DNA of 64,000 nucleotides from Dyella sp. GSA-30. GTDB lineage: Bacteria; Pseudomonadota; Gammaproteobacteria; Xanthomonadales; Rhodanobacteraceae. The position numbers and the translations under genes were made by a program. The stretch is taken from contig NZ_AP027042.1 of the NCBI RefSeq assembly GCF_027924605.1, positions 4,131,524-4,195,523 of the forward strand, given 5' to 3'. Under the pieces are notes generated by a model. The model was given only the letters and a program-made list of their open reading frames with translations, searched no databases and was not told where the DNA came from. Of this stretch, positions 12,049 to 24,214 are shown piece after piece; position 1 is the first letter of the stretch, and each line of letters begins with the position of its first letter.

Positions 12049-12410
12049 GCGACGAACGCATCCCCGATCCCTATCGACCGCCGCTGTCTCCCGAGCCAGG
12101 CATCGAGCCCGAGCCTCCCAAAATTGAAGGCTCGCTCGCCGCCGGCATCGGGCTTGCCTGGGTCGTCATGGTGCTGGGAGAAATCGTGCTCGGCGGCCTC
12201 GGTGTATCGGCCCATCCCCTCTTCCTGGGCGGCTGGTTCATTCCGCCGCTGGTCGTGGTGGTCTGGGCGATTTCATTGATCAGGCGCGGCGTGCGGCGAA
12301 CCGGCAAGGGCATGCTGCTCGGACTGGCTTCCGTCGTTGCAGTCGTGCTGTTGCTGGTCGCCGCGTGCTTCGGCCTGTTGATGATGGGCGGTGGGTTGCA
12401 CGGTCTGTGA
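12045..12410 (+). CDS. Small membrane protein of the radical SAM operon
   Basis: The 121-residue product has a proline-rich N-terminus (residues 1-28) and about three hydrophobic segments (around 30-53, 60-78 and 92-116), the last ending in a glycine-rich tail. Its ATG overlaps the radical SAM stop codon by four bases (ATGA), so translation is coupled. No family is recognised. It may anchor or partner the upstream membrane-associated enzymes. Confidence 0.7.
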   Translation: MSDERIPDPYRPPLSPEPGIEPEPPKIEGSLAAGIGLAWVVMVLGEIVLGGLGVSAHPLFLGGWFIPPLVVVVWAISLIRRGVRRTGKGMLLGLASVVAVVLLLVAACFGLLMMGGGLHGL

Positions 12411-12420
12411 ACCGGGCAAC

Positions 12421-13428
12421 TCACCCTGCGGTGAAATGCCAGACGACATAACCGGCAAACACCCCGTACAGCAAGCCAACCGGCATCAGCAAGCGCCCGT
12501 CCACGTTGCCACGACGGAACAGCCACCACAGGAAGATCACCGCGATACCGGTCAACACGCCGGCTACCATCAGCGGCGCATCGAACAGCCATGGCGTGGC
12601 AAACAGCGCCAGCGAACTGGGAATGGTCGCCTGGATCATCATCGCGCCGGAGATATTGGCCAACGCCAGACGCTCCTTGCCCTGACGTACCCAGATAAGC
12701 GCATTGAGTGTTTCCGGCAGTTCGGTGGCGACCGGGCTCAGCACCAACGCGACAAGGTGCGGCGATAGCTGAAATGCTTCACCGATCGCCTCGATCTGCT
12801 TGACGAAGGTGTGCGAGGCGATCGCGATGACGGCCAGCGCGAGCACGGTTTGCAAGGCGATCATCGACATCGCCGGGTTTTCGGCGCGTGGTTGGAATTT
12901 CAGCGGTTCAAGCGCATCTTCATCGTCCGGCACACTGTCGTCGTGCTTGAGTTCGCGCCAGACATAGAGCCCATAGGCGGCGATGAACAGCACACCGAGC
13001 CAGGGTTTGATCGCGAACACCACCAGACCCAAACCGCACTTCACTACGAAGATCGCCAGGAACCAGGATTGGTCGCGAGCGAGACGTCCGTGGTTGACGC
13101 GAACCAGATTATCCTTGCGCTGCAAGCGCTTTCGGTTGCTCCACAACGCAATGCCGACCACCGCATAGGCAATCGTTGCCAGCACCAACGGGCCACCCAA
13201 CGCGGCACCGACGCCGATATCCTTTTGCTCGGGTGTGCGGCCAAATACCACCGCGACAAAAGTGACCGCGCTTTCGGGCAAGGCCGTGCCGAACGCAGCA
13301 AGCACCGTACCGGTAGCGGTCGCGCCGAGGCTGAGCTTTTGCCCGAACCATTCGACGCCGTTGACGAAATACTCGCAGGCGAGATAGATCGCACCGGCCG
13401 ACAGCAGGAACAACAAGGCGATAAGCAT
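12421..13428 (-). CDS. CaCA-family sodium/calcium exchanger-like transporter, riboswitch-controlled
   Basis: The 335-residue protein has ten or so hydrophobic segments and both alpha repeats of the cation/Ca2+ exchanger superfamily: GTVLAAFGTALPESAVTFVA near residue 40 and LSPVATELPETLNALI near residue 230, each with the acidic residue that coordinates the cation. A cytoplasmic loop rich in Asp/Glu (DDSVPDDEDALE) separates the halves. Family members exchange Ca2+ or other divalent cations for H+ or Na+ across the inner membrane. The leader carries a yybP-ykoY type RNA (13503-13668), which in studied cases senses Mn2+ and controls efflux genes. This suggests Mn2+ export rather than Ca2+ exchange. 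Confidence 0.85.
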   Translation of the reverse strand: MLIALLFLLSAGAIYLACEYFVNGVEWFGQKLSLGATATGTVLAAFGTALPESAVTFVAVVFGRTPEQKDIGVGAALGGPLVLATIAYAVVGIALWSNRKRLQRKDNLVRVNHGRLARDQSWFLAIFVVKCGLGLVVFAIKPWLGVLFIAAYGLYVWRELKHDDSVPDDEDALEPLKFQPRAENPAMSMIALQTVLALAVIAIASHTFVKQIEAIGEAFQLSPHLVALVLSPVATELPETLNALIWVRQGKERLALANISGAMMIQATIPSSLALFATPWLFDAPLMVAGVLTGIAVIFLWWLFRRGNVDGRLLMPVGLLYGVFAGYVVWHFTAG

Positions 13429-13502
13429 ATGAATCCTTGGCCGGGCGAGCGAACGTAAACCGATGGCACAACGACTCCGCTCGCCCGGCTAAAGGTGAGC
13501 TA

Positions 13503-13668
13503 AGTCGTGGCCAAAGGTCTCGCCGGGCCGGCGCAATCCTGAAGCACAAGATCGCGGGCCATCCGCACCATGAAGCATGCGCTTCAAGTCTGTTGACGCG
13601 GATTCCTCTGGGTAGGAAAGCGGTAAGGCCTTCCGGGAGCGAGGATGGCTACTCCCCAATGACTAACG
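13503..13668 (-). promoter_or_regulatory. yybP-ykoY family manganese riboswitch
   Basis: Read on the minus strand, the leader contains the conserved landmarks in order: GGGGAGTAGCC (13657-13647), CGTCAACAGACTT (13598-13586, consensus CGUCAACAUACUU) and GAGACCTTTGGCC near the 3' end (13521-13507, consensus caaGACCUUgacc). Helical segments lie between them. The alx/mntP leaders of E. coli share these blocks and bind Mn2+. The element ends about 75 bases before the ATG of the CaCA exchanger, so it should control that gene. Confidence 0.85.
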
Positions 13669-13691
13669 GGCGCCATGGTAATGGCGCCCGT
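13669..13691 (-). terminator. Hairpin after dapB
   Basis: GGGCGCCAT (13668-13676) pairs perfectly with ATGGCGCCC (13681-13689) around a four-base loop. It lies between the dapB stop and the riboswitch, where a terminator is expected, but no T-run follows, so its strength is uncertain. Confidence 0.5.
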
Positions 13692-13715
13692 CGCTATCGG
13701 CAAGCTTGGGAGGCT

Positions 13716-14501
13716 TTAAGCGCCGCTGCGCTCGGCCAGCATGGCATCCAGGTCATAGGCGCCGTCAGGCTTGCCTGCAAGCCAGTGGGCCGCCTCGATG
13801 GCGCCACGGGCGAAGATGGAGCGGTCGGTGGCACGATGCCCCAATTCCACGCGTTCGCCCTGCCCGATCAGCATCGCGCTGTGCTCGCCGACGATATCGC
13901 CGCCACGAACGACGGCAAAGCCGATCGTGCCGGATTTACGCGGGCCTGGACGGCCTTCGCGGGTGTAGACCGCGTCCTGTTCCAGGGTGGTGCCACGCGC
14001 CTGTGCCGCGGCCTTGCCGAGCGAAAGCGCGGTGCCCGATGGTGCGTCTTCCTTGCGGTTGTGGTGCGCCTCGACGATTTCCAGATCCCAGTCGCGCAAT
14101 GCTGCCGATGCCTGGCGCAGGAGACGTGTCAGCACTGCCACGCCAAGACTGAAGTTGGTGGCGCGCAGGTGTGCGATCGGCGCTGCGTTTAGACGCTGGG
14201 CAAGTGCATCATCGATGCCGGTAGTGCCGGTGACGAGTGCGACCTTGTTCGCTTCGCAGTAGTCCAGCGCGGCGACCAGACCTTCCGGGCCACTGAAATC
14301 GATCACGACGTCGAGGTTTTCGGGCCATGCGGTGGTGTACGAAAGCGCTTCATTACCAGGGAATACGGGCTTGCCTGCATGGCGTTCGCTGCTTATCGCC
14401 GCGCACAACTCGAAGCGCTTGTCGTCGCGAAGCAATCCAAGCAATGCCTGCCCCATGCGACCGGTGGCTCCGTTGACGGCGAGGCGGATGGGGGACGGCA
14501 T
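13716..14501 (-). CDS. dapB: 4-hydroxy-tetrahydrodipicolinate reductase
   Basis: The 261-residue product has the N-terminal Rossmann motif NGATGRMGQ (residues 10-18) and the DapB signature EAHHNRKEDAPSGTA, with His146-His147 and Lys150 at the active site. It reduces hydroxytetrahydrodipicolinate with NAD(P)H in lysine and diaminopimelate synthesis. It follows dnaJ on the same strand after a 205-base gap filled by repeats. In many relatives it is immediately followed by carAB; here a 5.5-kb block intervenes. Confidence 0.96.
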   Translation of the reverse strand: MPSPIRLAVNGATGRMGQALLGLLRDDKRFELCAAISSERHAGKPVFPGNEALSYTTAWPENLDVVIDFSGPEGLVAALDYCEANKVALVTGTTGIDDALAQRLNAAPIAHLRATNFSLGVAVLTRLLRQASAALRDWDLEIVEAHHNRKEDAPSGTALSLGKAAAQARGTTLEQDAVYTREGRPGPRKSGTIGFAVVRGGDIVGEHSAMLIGQGERVELGHRATDRSIFARGAIEAAHWLAGKPDGAYDLDAMLAERSGA

Positions 14502-14554
14502 GAGGTGTTTCCTTTTAAAGCGTCGATGCTATGAGGGTGTGAGGGAAGACAAAA

Positions 14555-14696
14555 GCCCCCCTCACCCCAGCCCTCTCCCCCGGCATAGCCAGGGGAGAGG
14601 GAGCATACCGAGGAGAACCTCATTATTTCGCACTTGCGTAACCTCGCTCCCTCTCCCCTGGCTTCGCCGGGGGAGAGGGCTGGGGTGAGGGGGAGC
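14555..14696. repeat. Inverted pair of family B palindromic repeats
   Basis: A roughly 50-base unit (CTCACCCCAGCCCTCTCCCC, then GGC, a variable stretch, and CAGGGGAGAGGGAGC) lies at 14555-14604 and is repeated inverted at 14646-14696. The centre of each unit is itself palindromic. Related copies lie at 54353-54401 and 55221-55324. The pair sits between dnaJ and dapB. Confidence 0.85.
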
Positions 14697-14706
14697 TCTC
14701 AACACC

Positions 14707-15843
14707 TCAAGACGTCACCCGCGACCAAAATTGCTTCACCCCATCCACCCACGACTTCTCGCGCGGCGTGTGCTTATGCGCTTCGCCGTTATTGAACGTC
14801 GCCTCGAGCTGCGCAAGCAGATCGCGCTGCTCCTTGGTCAAACGCACCGGCGTCTCGACCACGACGCGGCAGATCAGATCACCCGCACGCCCGCTGCGCA
14901 CCGACTTCACGCCGCGCCCGCGCAAGCGGAACTGCTGACCCGTCTGCGTCTCCGGCGGAATCGAAATCGGCACTTCGCCATCGAGCGTCGGTACCGGCAA
15001 TTCGGCGCCAAGCGCAGCCTGCGAAAAACGAATCGGCAACTCGCAATGCAGATCGTTGCCGTCACGCTGGAAGATGTCGTGCTCGCGCACGCGCATCTCG
15101 ACATAAAGATCGCCGGCTTCACCACCGGCCGGACCGGCTTCACCCTGTCCGGTCAAACGAATGCGGTCGCCATTGTCGACGCCCGCCGGAATGCGCACGG
15201 ACAAGGTACGTGTTTCTTCCAGGCGACCCTCGCCACGACACTGCCTGCACGGCTTTTCGATCGCCTGGCCACTGCCGCCGCAATGCGGACAGGCCTGCTG
15301 GATCGAGAAGATGCCGTTCTGCATGCGCACGCGGCCATGGCCCTGGCAGGTCTTGCATTGCGCCACCTTGCCGTCTTCCGAACCGGAGCCGTTGCAATGC
15401 TGGCAATTGACCTGGGTCGGTACGTCGATCTTCTTTTCGATGCCGAATACGGCCTCTTCCAGATCGAGCTCCATGATGTAGCGAAGATCGGCGCCACGAC
15501 GCGAACGACTGCCACCGCGGCCGCCGCCCATACCGAAAATGTCGCCGAAGATATCGCCGAAGATATCGCCCATGTCGCCAAAACCACCGGCGCCACCGCG
15601 ACCACCACCTGCACCACCCTCGAACGCCGCATGGCCATACTGGTCATACATCTGGCGCTTCTGCGCATCGGCGAGAATCTCGTAAGCCTCCTTGGCTTCC
15701 TTGAACTTCTCCTGCGCATGCGGATCGTCCGGGCAACGGTCCGGGTGGTATTTCATCGCCAGGCGACGAAACGACTTCTTCAGTTCGACCTCGGTAACCG
15801 TCCGTTCGACACCGAGGACTTCGTAGTAATCACGCTTGCTCAT
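14707..15843 (-). CDS. dnaJ: Chaperone protein DnaJ
   Basis: The 378-residue protein shows the complete class A layout: J domain with HPD at 33-35, a Gly/Phe-rich region (about 75-105), four CxxCxGxG zinc repeats (about 145-210), and the two C-terminal substrate-binding barrels. It delivers unfolded clients to DnaK and stimulates its ATPase. The gene follows dnaK at a 136-base distance in the hrcA-grpE-dnaK-dnaJ cluster. Confidence 0.97.
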   Translation of the reverse strand: MSKRDYYEVLGVERTVTEVELKKSFRRLAMKYHPDRCPDDPHAQEKFKEAKEAYEILADAQKRQMYDQYGHAAFEGGAGGGRGGAGGFGDMGDIFGDIFGDIFGMGGGRGGSRSRRGADLRYIMELDLEEAVFGIEKKIDVPTQVNCQHCNGSGSEDGKVAQCKTCQGHGRVRMQNGIFSIQQACPHCGGSGQAIEKPCRQCRGEGRLEETRTLSVRIPAGVDNGDRIRLTGQGEAGPAGGEAGDLYVEMRVREHDIFQRDGNDLHCELPIRFSQAALGAELPVPTLDGEVPISIPPETQTGQQFRLRGRGVKSVRSGRAGDLICRVVVETPVRLTKEQRDLLAQLEATFNNGEAHKHTPREKSWVDGVKQFWSRVTS

Positions 15844-15979
15844 TCGTGTATCCGACTAAAGAACGCGCCCCACATGAACCCGCGCGACCATGAACACTTA
15901 TCAACAAACAGCCCGCGCGAAGGGTATGACCCCCGGCGCGGGCTGCATTGGATCGGCAGCGCCGACCGGCCTATGTTAC

Positions 15980-17905
<1,926 letters not shown>

Positions 17906-17958
17906 GTGCTCTGACTCCAAAAATTTCTAAGCGGCCCCCGCGGCCGCGACTGGTTTCT

Positions 17959-17986
17959 AAGTGGGGCTCGGCCTTGGCGATTCAAT
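17959..17986 (-). promoter_or_regulatory. Candidate sigma-32 (RpoH) promoter for dnaK
   Basis: On the minus strand ATTGAAT (17986-17980) is followed after 13 bases by CCCCACTT (17966-17959), close to the RpoH consensus CTTGAAA-N13-CCCCATNT. It lies 53 bases before the dnaK ATG. No CIRCE operator was found here. Confidence 0.5.
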
Positions 17987-18065
17987 CGCGTCAAGATTTC
18001 CGAACCCCGGGTTCGTCGCTACCGTCACCGGTGATTCAGGTGCCGGCCGCGCCGTGTGTGCTCGA

Positions 18066-18599
18066 TCAATCCTTGGCGACGGCGACCAGCGCCGGGCGCA
18101 ACAAGCGATCGTTCAGCACATAGCCTTTCTGCAACACACTCACCACGGTACCCGGCGCCTGCCCAGGCGCTTCGACCATGCTCACCGCGTGATGGCGCTC
18201 CGGATCCAGCGGCTGGCCGAGCGGATCGACCGGCACCAGACCGTTGTTCTGCGCAATGCGCAGCAGTTCCTTCAGGGTGAGATTGATGCCTTCGCGAACG
18301 GTAGCGATATCGCCGCTTTCCACCGCCAAGCCGCGCTCCAGACCGTCGTAGATCGGCAGCAGCTCGTTGAGCAATTTTTCGTTGGCAAAGCGGCGCGCCT
18401 GATCCAGATCGCGCTGCAAACGACGGCGCTGATTTTCCAGCTCCGCACGCTCGCGCAATACGCCATCGCGCAACTCCGCATTGCCTGCTTCCAATTCAGC
18501 GACACGCTGCTTCAGTGCGTCGAGATCGGCCTGCATGGCTTCACTCGCCGCGGTGGCTTCCGGCGTATTTTCCGGCGCCTGCGAATCGTTGTTCTGCAT
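18066..18599 (-). CDS. grpE: Nucleotide exchange factor GrpE
   Basis: The 177-residue product has an acidic, low-complexity N-terminus, a long coiled coil (about residues 25-80: LDALKQRVAELEAGNAEL) and the C-terminal beta domain ending VLNDRLLRPALVAVAK. GrpE releases ADP from DnaK and acts as a thermosensor. ATG 18599 is chosen because GGAG lies six bases upstream; the longer frame would begin at a TTG that is part of this site. It is followed by dnaK after 160 bases. Confidence 0.96.
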   Translation of the reverse strand: MQNNDSQAPENTPEATAASEAMQADLDALKQRVAELEAGNAELRDGVLRERAELENQRRRLQRDLDQARRFANEKLLNELLPIYDGLERGLAVESGDIATVREGINLTLKELLRIAQNNGLVPVDPLGQPLDPERHHAVSMVEAPGQAPGTVVSVLQKGYVLNDRLLRPALVAVAKD

Positions 18600-18688
18600 G
18601 AAAAACTCCAAGCCTCATCCAGGGCCGGCATGATTTTGCATACCGACCAGTAAACTTAATGCGGGTGAATCCCGCCTCCCAAACGGCT

Positions 18689-19750
18689 TTATGAGGCCGT
18701 TGCCGCCCGATTCAAGGCATCGCTGAGCAGCCCGGCCGTGGCTTGTACCACAGGGATGACCCTTTCGTACGCCATTCGGGTCGGACCGATCACACCGACC
18801 GCCCCAAGCACACGCCCTTGCGCCCCATAACTGGCGGTAACGACGCTGCAGCCGTCCAGCGCCGTAAAGCCCGATTCCTCGCCGATAAACAGCCGGACAC
18901 CCGGCGCCCTGGCGCACACTTCCATCAGTTGAAGCAGCTCGTTCTTCTTCTGAAAGGCCTCGAAAAGCTCGCGCAGGCGATCGAGATTGGCCAACTCCGA
19001 ATAGGACATCAGATTGGTCTGGCCACTGACCAGCACGTCATCGCCTTCGCTATGTGGCGCAAACGAGGCGGCGGCCAGTTCCACCGTGCTGGACAACAGA
19101 CGGTTGAGCTCGCTGCTGGCCTCTTTGAGCTCGCGCAGCAGATGCGTGCGGATATCGTCCACGCGCAAGCCGGCGAAATGGGTATTGAGATAATTGGCCG
19201 CCTGCTCCAACTCCCGCGCATCAAGCTGCTTGGCCAGGCGCACGATACGGTTCTGCACCTGGTTATCGGAGAACACCAGGATCACCAGCACCTGGTTGTC
19301 GGGTAAGGGCACGAAGTCGATATGGCGCAGCGGGAAATCGGCCTGGCGCGGCACGGTGACTACACCGGCAAACTGGGTCATCGCCGACAGCAGCGTGGAC
19401 ACATTACCGAGCAGATCGCGCGTGGTCGTCGGGCCCGGCGGCAGTTCGCGGCGCAGGCGCGCCATATCCTCGCGCGGCAGCGGCTGCAACTCGATCAGGC
19501 TGTCGACGAACAACCGCAGCCCGCGGGGCGTCGGCACGCGACCGGCCGAGGTGTGCGGCGACACCACCAGGCCGGCTTCTTCCAGGTCGGCCATGATGTT
19601 GCGGATGGTGGCCGGGCTGACATCCAGGCCCGAGGAGCGCGATAGCGTGCGCGAGCCCACCGGCTCGCCATCGACCAGATACTGCGCAATCAGCGTGCGC
19701 AGCAAGCTGCGGGCGCGGGCATCTAATTCATGGCCGAAGAGTTGGGGCAT
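18689..19750 (-). CDS. hrcA: Heat-inducible transcription repressor HrcA
   Basis: The 353-residue protein has the HrcA winged helix-turn-helix (ARSLLRTLIAQYLVDGEPVG, then SRTLSRSSGLDVSPATIRNI) and the GAF-like regulatory domain with a late VLGAVGVIGPTRMAYERVIP block. HrcA represses chaperonin genes by binding CIRCE. No CIRCE palindrome is visible upstream of hrcA, grpE or dnaK, so in this window its targets may lie elsewhere (for example groESL). ATG 19750 gives the normal N-terminus; the frame extends to a TTG at 19810. It is divergent from recN. Confidence 0.93.
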   Translation of the reverse strand: MPQLFGHELDARARSLLRTLIAQYLVDGEPVGSRTLSRSSGLDVSPATIRNIMADLEEAGLVVSPHTSAGRVPTPRGLRLFVDSLIELQPLPREDMARLRRELPPGPTTTRDLLGNVSTLLSAMTQFAGVVTVPRQADFPLRHIDFVPLPDNQVLVILVFSDNQVQNRIVRLAKQLDARELEQAANYLNTHFAGLRVDDIRTHLLRELKEASSELNRLLSSTVELAAASFAPHSEGDDVLVSGQTNLMSYSELANLDRLRELFEAFQKKNELLQLMEVCARAPGVRLFIGEESGFTALDGCSVVTASYGAQGRVLGAVGVIGPTRMAYERVIPVVQATAGLLSDALNRAATAS

Positions 19751-19867
19751 GCGCTGCTGTGGCAATCCGTGAGACAGAGAAGAAATAAGGTGTGCGGGGG
19801 AAGAATGCAAGGAAGTCAGGCTTCGACCTCCTGGCCGACCCAGGCCGGGTCACCCTGGACGACCTGC

Positions 19868-19896
19868 TTACCGCCCCATCCATCAATCCGTACAAT
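19868..19896 (+). promoter_or_regulatory. Candidate sigma-70 promoter of recN
   Basis: TTACCG (19868-19873) and TACAAT (19891-19896) are separated by 17 bases, 26 bases before the recN ATG. No clear LexA box was found beside it. Confidence 0.4.
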
Positions 19897-19922
19897 CCAC
19901 CGACTCACTGATACAGCGCGCC

Positions 19923-21596
<1,674 letters not shown>

Positions 21597-21707
21597 CGGG
21601 ATTCTCGAAAAACCTTAGTTTCCATCGTCGCCCCGGCGAATAGGACAGGTTTTTCGGACCTCAGAAGCTGCTTCTTCACACAGCCCCAAATCAGGGCCCC
21701 TCCTACT

Positions 21708-21834
21708 CGTCATTCCGGCGTAGGCCGGAACCCAGTGGCCTTGTGATCGGTTGTCGCGAGAGCCGGGAAAGCTCAGTTTTATCGCAAAAACTGGAAACTG
21801 ACGCCACTGGGTCCCGGCCTACGCCGGGATGACG
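21708..21834. repeat. Inverted pair of family A palindromic repeats
   Basis: Units at 21708-21739 (CGTCATTCCGGCGTAGGCCG, then GAACCCAGTGGC) and, inverted, at 21803-21834 match the pair at 2437-2563. They lie between the convergent recN and response-regulator genes, where they could act as a bidirectional transcription or decay barrier. Confidence 0.85.
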
Positions 21835-21871
21835 AGAAATCAAAACTGAGGTTATTTGAAGTTCCCGTCAG

Positions 21872-22507
21872 TCAATTGCGCCGCGGCAACAATCCCCGCT
21901 CGCTCGCCATCCGATAAAGATCCAGTTCCGACCCCGCACCAAGCTTCCCCATCAAGCTGGCGCGATGGATATAGATCGTCTTCTGCCCGATCCCCAATTC
22001 CGCCGCCACCTGCTTGGGCGCACGTCCGGCCGCCAGCAACAGAAACACTTCGCGCTCGCGCGCGGTCAGGCGATTGATCGGGTCGAGCGCTTCGGAAGGA
22101 CGATCAGCGCGGCGCTGGCGCAGGTCGGAACTCAGGAAGGTCTCGCCCTGCATCACTGCGCGCAGGCCGGCTACCAGTTCTTCCGGCGCCACCCCCTTGG
22201 TCACGTAACCACTCGCGCCGCGGCGTAGCGCTTCGGAAACGTAGGGCTCGCCGTCGTGCATGCTCAACACCACGATACGCGTATCGTGGGCGACGCTAAG
22301 CAGGTGCTCGATCAGGGGCAGGCCGCTGCCATCGGGCAAAGACAAATCCAGGGCCACCAGGTCCGGGCGTTTCTGCCCCACCGCTTCGACGGCATCGTCG
22401 GCGCTCCGGCATTCGGCCACGACCTCGAGATCCGGCTCCATCTCGATGAGCCGTTTGAAACCTTCCCGGACAATGGCGTGGTCGTCGACCAGAACGATGC
22501 TGTACAT
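21872..22507 (-). CDS. NarL/UhpA-family response regulator
   Basis: The 211-residue protein begins MYSIVLVDDHAIVREG, has the phosphoacceptor Asp54 in the ALDLSLPDGSG block, and a C-terminal LuxR-type helix-turn-helix (about residues 140-205: LTAREREVFLLLAAGRAPKQ). ATG 22507 is used; the upstream in-frame extension is not conserved-looking. It is divergent from a MASE1 histidine kinase gene 65 bases away, its obvious partner. Targets are not evident from the window. Confidence 0.93.
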   Translation of the reverse strand: MYSIVLVDDHAIVREGFKRLIEMEPDLEVVAECRSADDAVEAVGQKRPDLVALDLSLPDGSGLPLIEHLLSVAHDTRIVVLSMHDGEPYVSEALRRGASGYVTKGVAPEELVAGLRAVMQGETFLSSDLRQRRADRPSEALDPINRLTAREREVFLLLAAGRAPKQVAAELGIGQKTIYIHRASLMGKLGAGSELDLYRMASERGLLPRRN

Positions 22508-22572
22508 ACGGCAATGTATAGCACGCCGCGTCGGCCTCGCACGCCCCTGCCCGACATGTAACATCGCGCCCC

Positions 22573-24168
22573 ATGGCATCCAAATCCCTATCCTTCCCCG
22601 GCGCCGGCCTGCTGCTTGGCCTGTGCTATTTCGTGTTGTGGGCCTTTCTATGGCCTACCGAGCAACCGTACTGGATGCTGCCGTACGGCTTGCGTTTCGG
22701 CGCCCTGCTGCTGACCCCGATGCGTTACTGGCCCTGGCTGCTCGTCGCCGAGCTGGCGGCGACCGGCATCATCACCGAAGCCACCCACATGCCGATGGGC
22801 TGGTATGGCTTCCTAGTCGGCGAGCTGCCGGAGCCGTTTATCGTGGCCATCTGCATGTGGCTGATGCGTCGCGCCAACCTGCACGCCAGCCTGCGCGACC
22901 CCGAAGACGTCTCGCGCCTGCTGTTGTCGGCAGCTTTCACGGTCGCTACCACCACCGCAGCGGACGGCGCGCTGCTGGCGATGGTCCATGCTGCGCCATC
23001 GTCGGACATGCTGATGCAGGCGCTGGGACAGGACCTGCTCGGCAACTACGTCGGCATCCTGCTGGTGGTGCCGCTGATGATCATGCTGGCCCGCGCGCAC
23101 TTGAGTCGCCGCGCTACCGCGCGGCTGACCATGGACGGCTTGCTGGTGATGCTGCCGGCCATGGCGATCCTGCTGGTGCTGTCCGCCCACGCGCCACCGC
23201 AACCGCAGTTCGCCCGCGTGCTGTCGCTGGCACCGGTGCTGTTCTTTGCGTTTCGCCACGGCTGGCGCGGTGCGAGCATGGCGATGCTGATTTCCAGCCT
23301 GGGCATGACGATCGTGGACCGCCTCGCGGGACATGGCACGTCCAATGCCTCCGCGCAGCTTTTCCTGGCGGTGGCCGGCACCGGCGCATTGATGCTCGGC
23401 TCGGCCACCGATGCATTACGACGCAGCAGCGAACGCGTGGCCGAACAGAACGTCTATCTGGCCGCGGTCAATCGCCGGCTCGATCACCTCGCCCGCCAGC
23501 TGCGCGACGCCGCACGCGGCAACCTGCAGGCGGAAGAAAACCAGCGACGTCATATGGCTGCCGAACTGCATGACGAACTCGGCCAGAACCTCACCGCGAT
23601 CCAGACCCACCTGAAGCTCGCGCAATCGCGCCTTGCGCAAGTCGGCATGGAAGACGTCGGTAATTCGATCAATATGATCCTCGGCCATATGCGCCGTGCA
23701 TTGCATCGCCTGCTCGATGACCTGCGCCCTGCCGTGCTCGACGAATTCGGCTTGTTGCGCGCGCTGGACGAAGGCCCGATCCGAGATCTGTTGACCACGG
23801 CCGGCATCACCTACGCCACCGAGTTGCACGGCGATCCGCGGCTGCTGGACGAAGACACCCGCACGGCGATTTATCGCCTGGTGCAGGAAAGCGCTACTAA
23901 CGCGGTGAAACACGCCCAGGCGGGGCATTTTCAGCTGCGCCTGCGCATCGGTGAGCGTCAGGGGACGGCGCTGGCGCTACTGGATATTCGAGACGATGGC
24001 GTGGGCCTGCCAAGTCGCATGCCGCGTGGCGGACGCGGCCTGCAAGGCATGCGCGACCGAGTCACATCACTAGGCGGGCTATTCCGTCTGCGACCTGAGT
24101 CACAGGGCGTGCACCTTCGCATCCTGCTGCGCAGCAACAACTCGCCTTCCGACAGCCACCGGCTGTAA
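22573..24168 (+). CDS. MASE1-type sensor histidine kinase (UhpB-like)
   Basis: The 531-residue protein has an eight-helix hydrophobic N-terminal half (about 10-280) of MASE1 type, then a HisKA_3 dimerisation segment with the phosphoacceptor His333 in ELHDELGQNL, and a HATPase domain (LVQESATNAVKHAQ, DDGVGLP, GRGLQGMRDRV). It resembles UhpB, but no UhpC-like or sugar-phosphate transporter gene is adjacent, so the signal is unknown. It probably phosphorylates the divergently encoded regulator. Confidence 0.92.
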   Translation: MASKSLSFPGAGLLLGLCYFVLWAFLWPTEQPYWMLPYGLRFGALLLTPMRYWPWLLVAELAATGIITEATHMPMGWYGFLVGELPEPFIVAICMWLMRRANLHASLRDPEDVSRLLLSAAFTVATTTAADGALLAMVHAAPSSDMLMQALGQDLLGNYVGILLVVPLMIMLARAHLSRRATARLTMDGLLVMLPAMAILLVLSAHAPPQPQFARVLSLAPVLFFAFRHGWRGASMAMLISSLGMTIVDRLAGHGTSNASAQLFLAVAGTGALMLGSATDALRRSSERVAEQNVYLAAVNRRLDHLARQLRDAARGNLQAEENQRRHMAAELHDELGQNLTAIQTHLKLAQSRLAQVGMEDVGNSINMILGHMRRALHRLLDDLRPAVLDEFGLLRALDEGPIRDLLTTAGITYATELHGDPRLLDEDTRTAIYRLVQESATNAVKHAQAGHFQLRLRIGERQGTALALLDIRDDGVGLPSRMPRGGRGLQGMRDRVTSLGGLFRLRPESQGVHLRILLRSNNSPSDSHRL

Positions 24169-24214
24169 ATCTATAACTAGGAAATTTTCCAATACCGCTC
24201 TTGTGAAGGCTTCG

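Noticed and set aside
17906-19922. CIRCE operator near hrcA, grpE or dnaK
   Set aside because: No TTAGCACTC-N9-GAGTGCTAA-like palindrome was found on reading these leaders.
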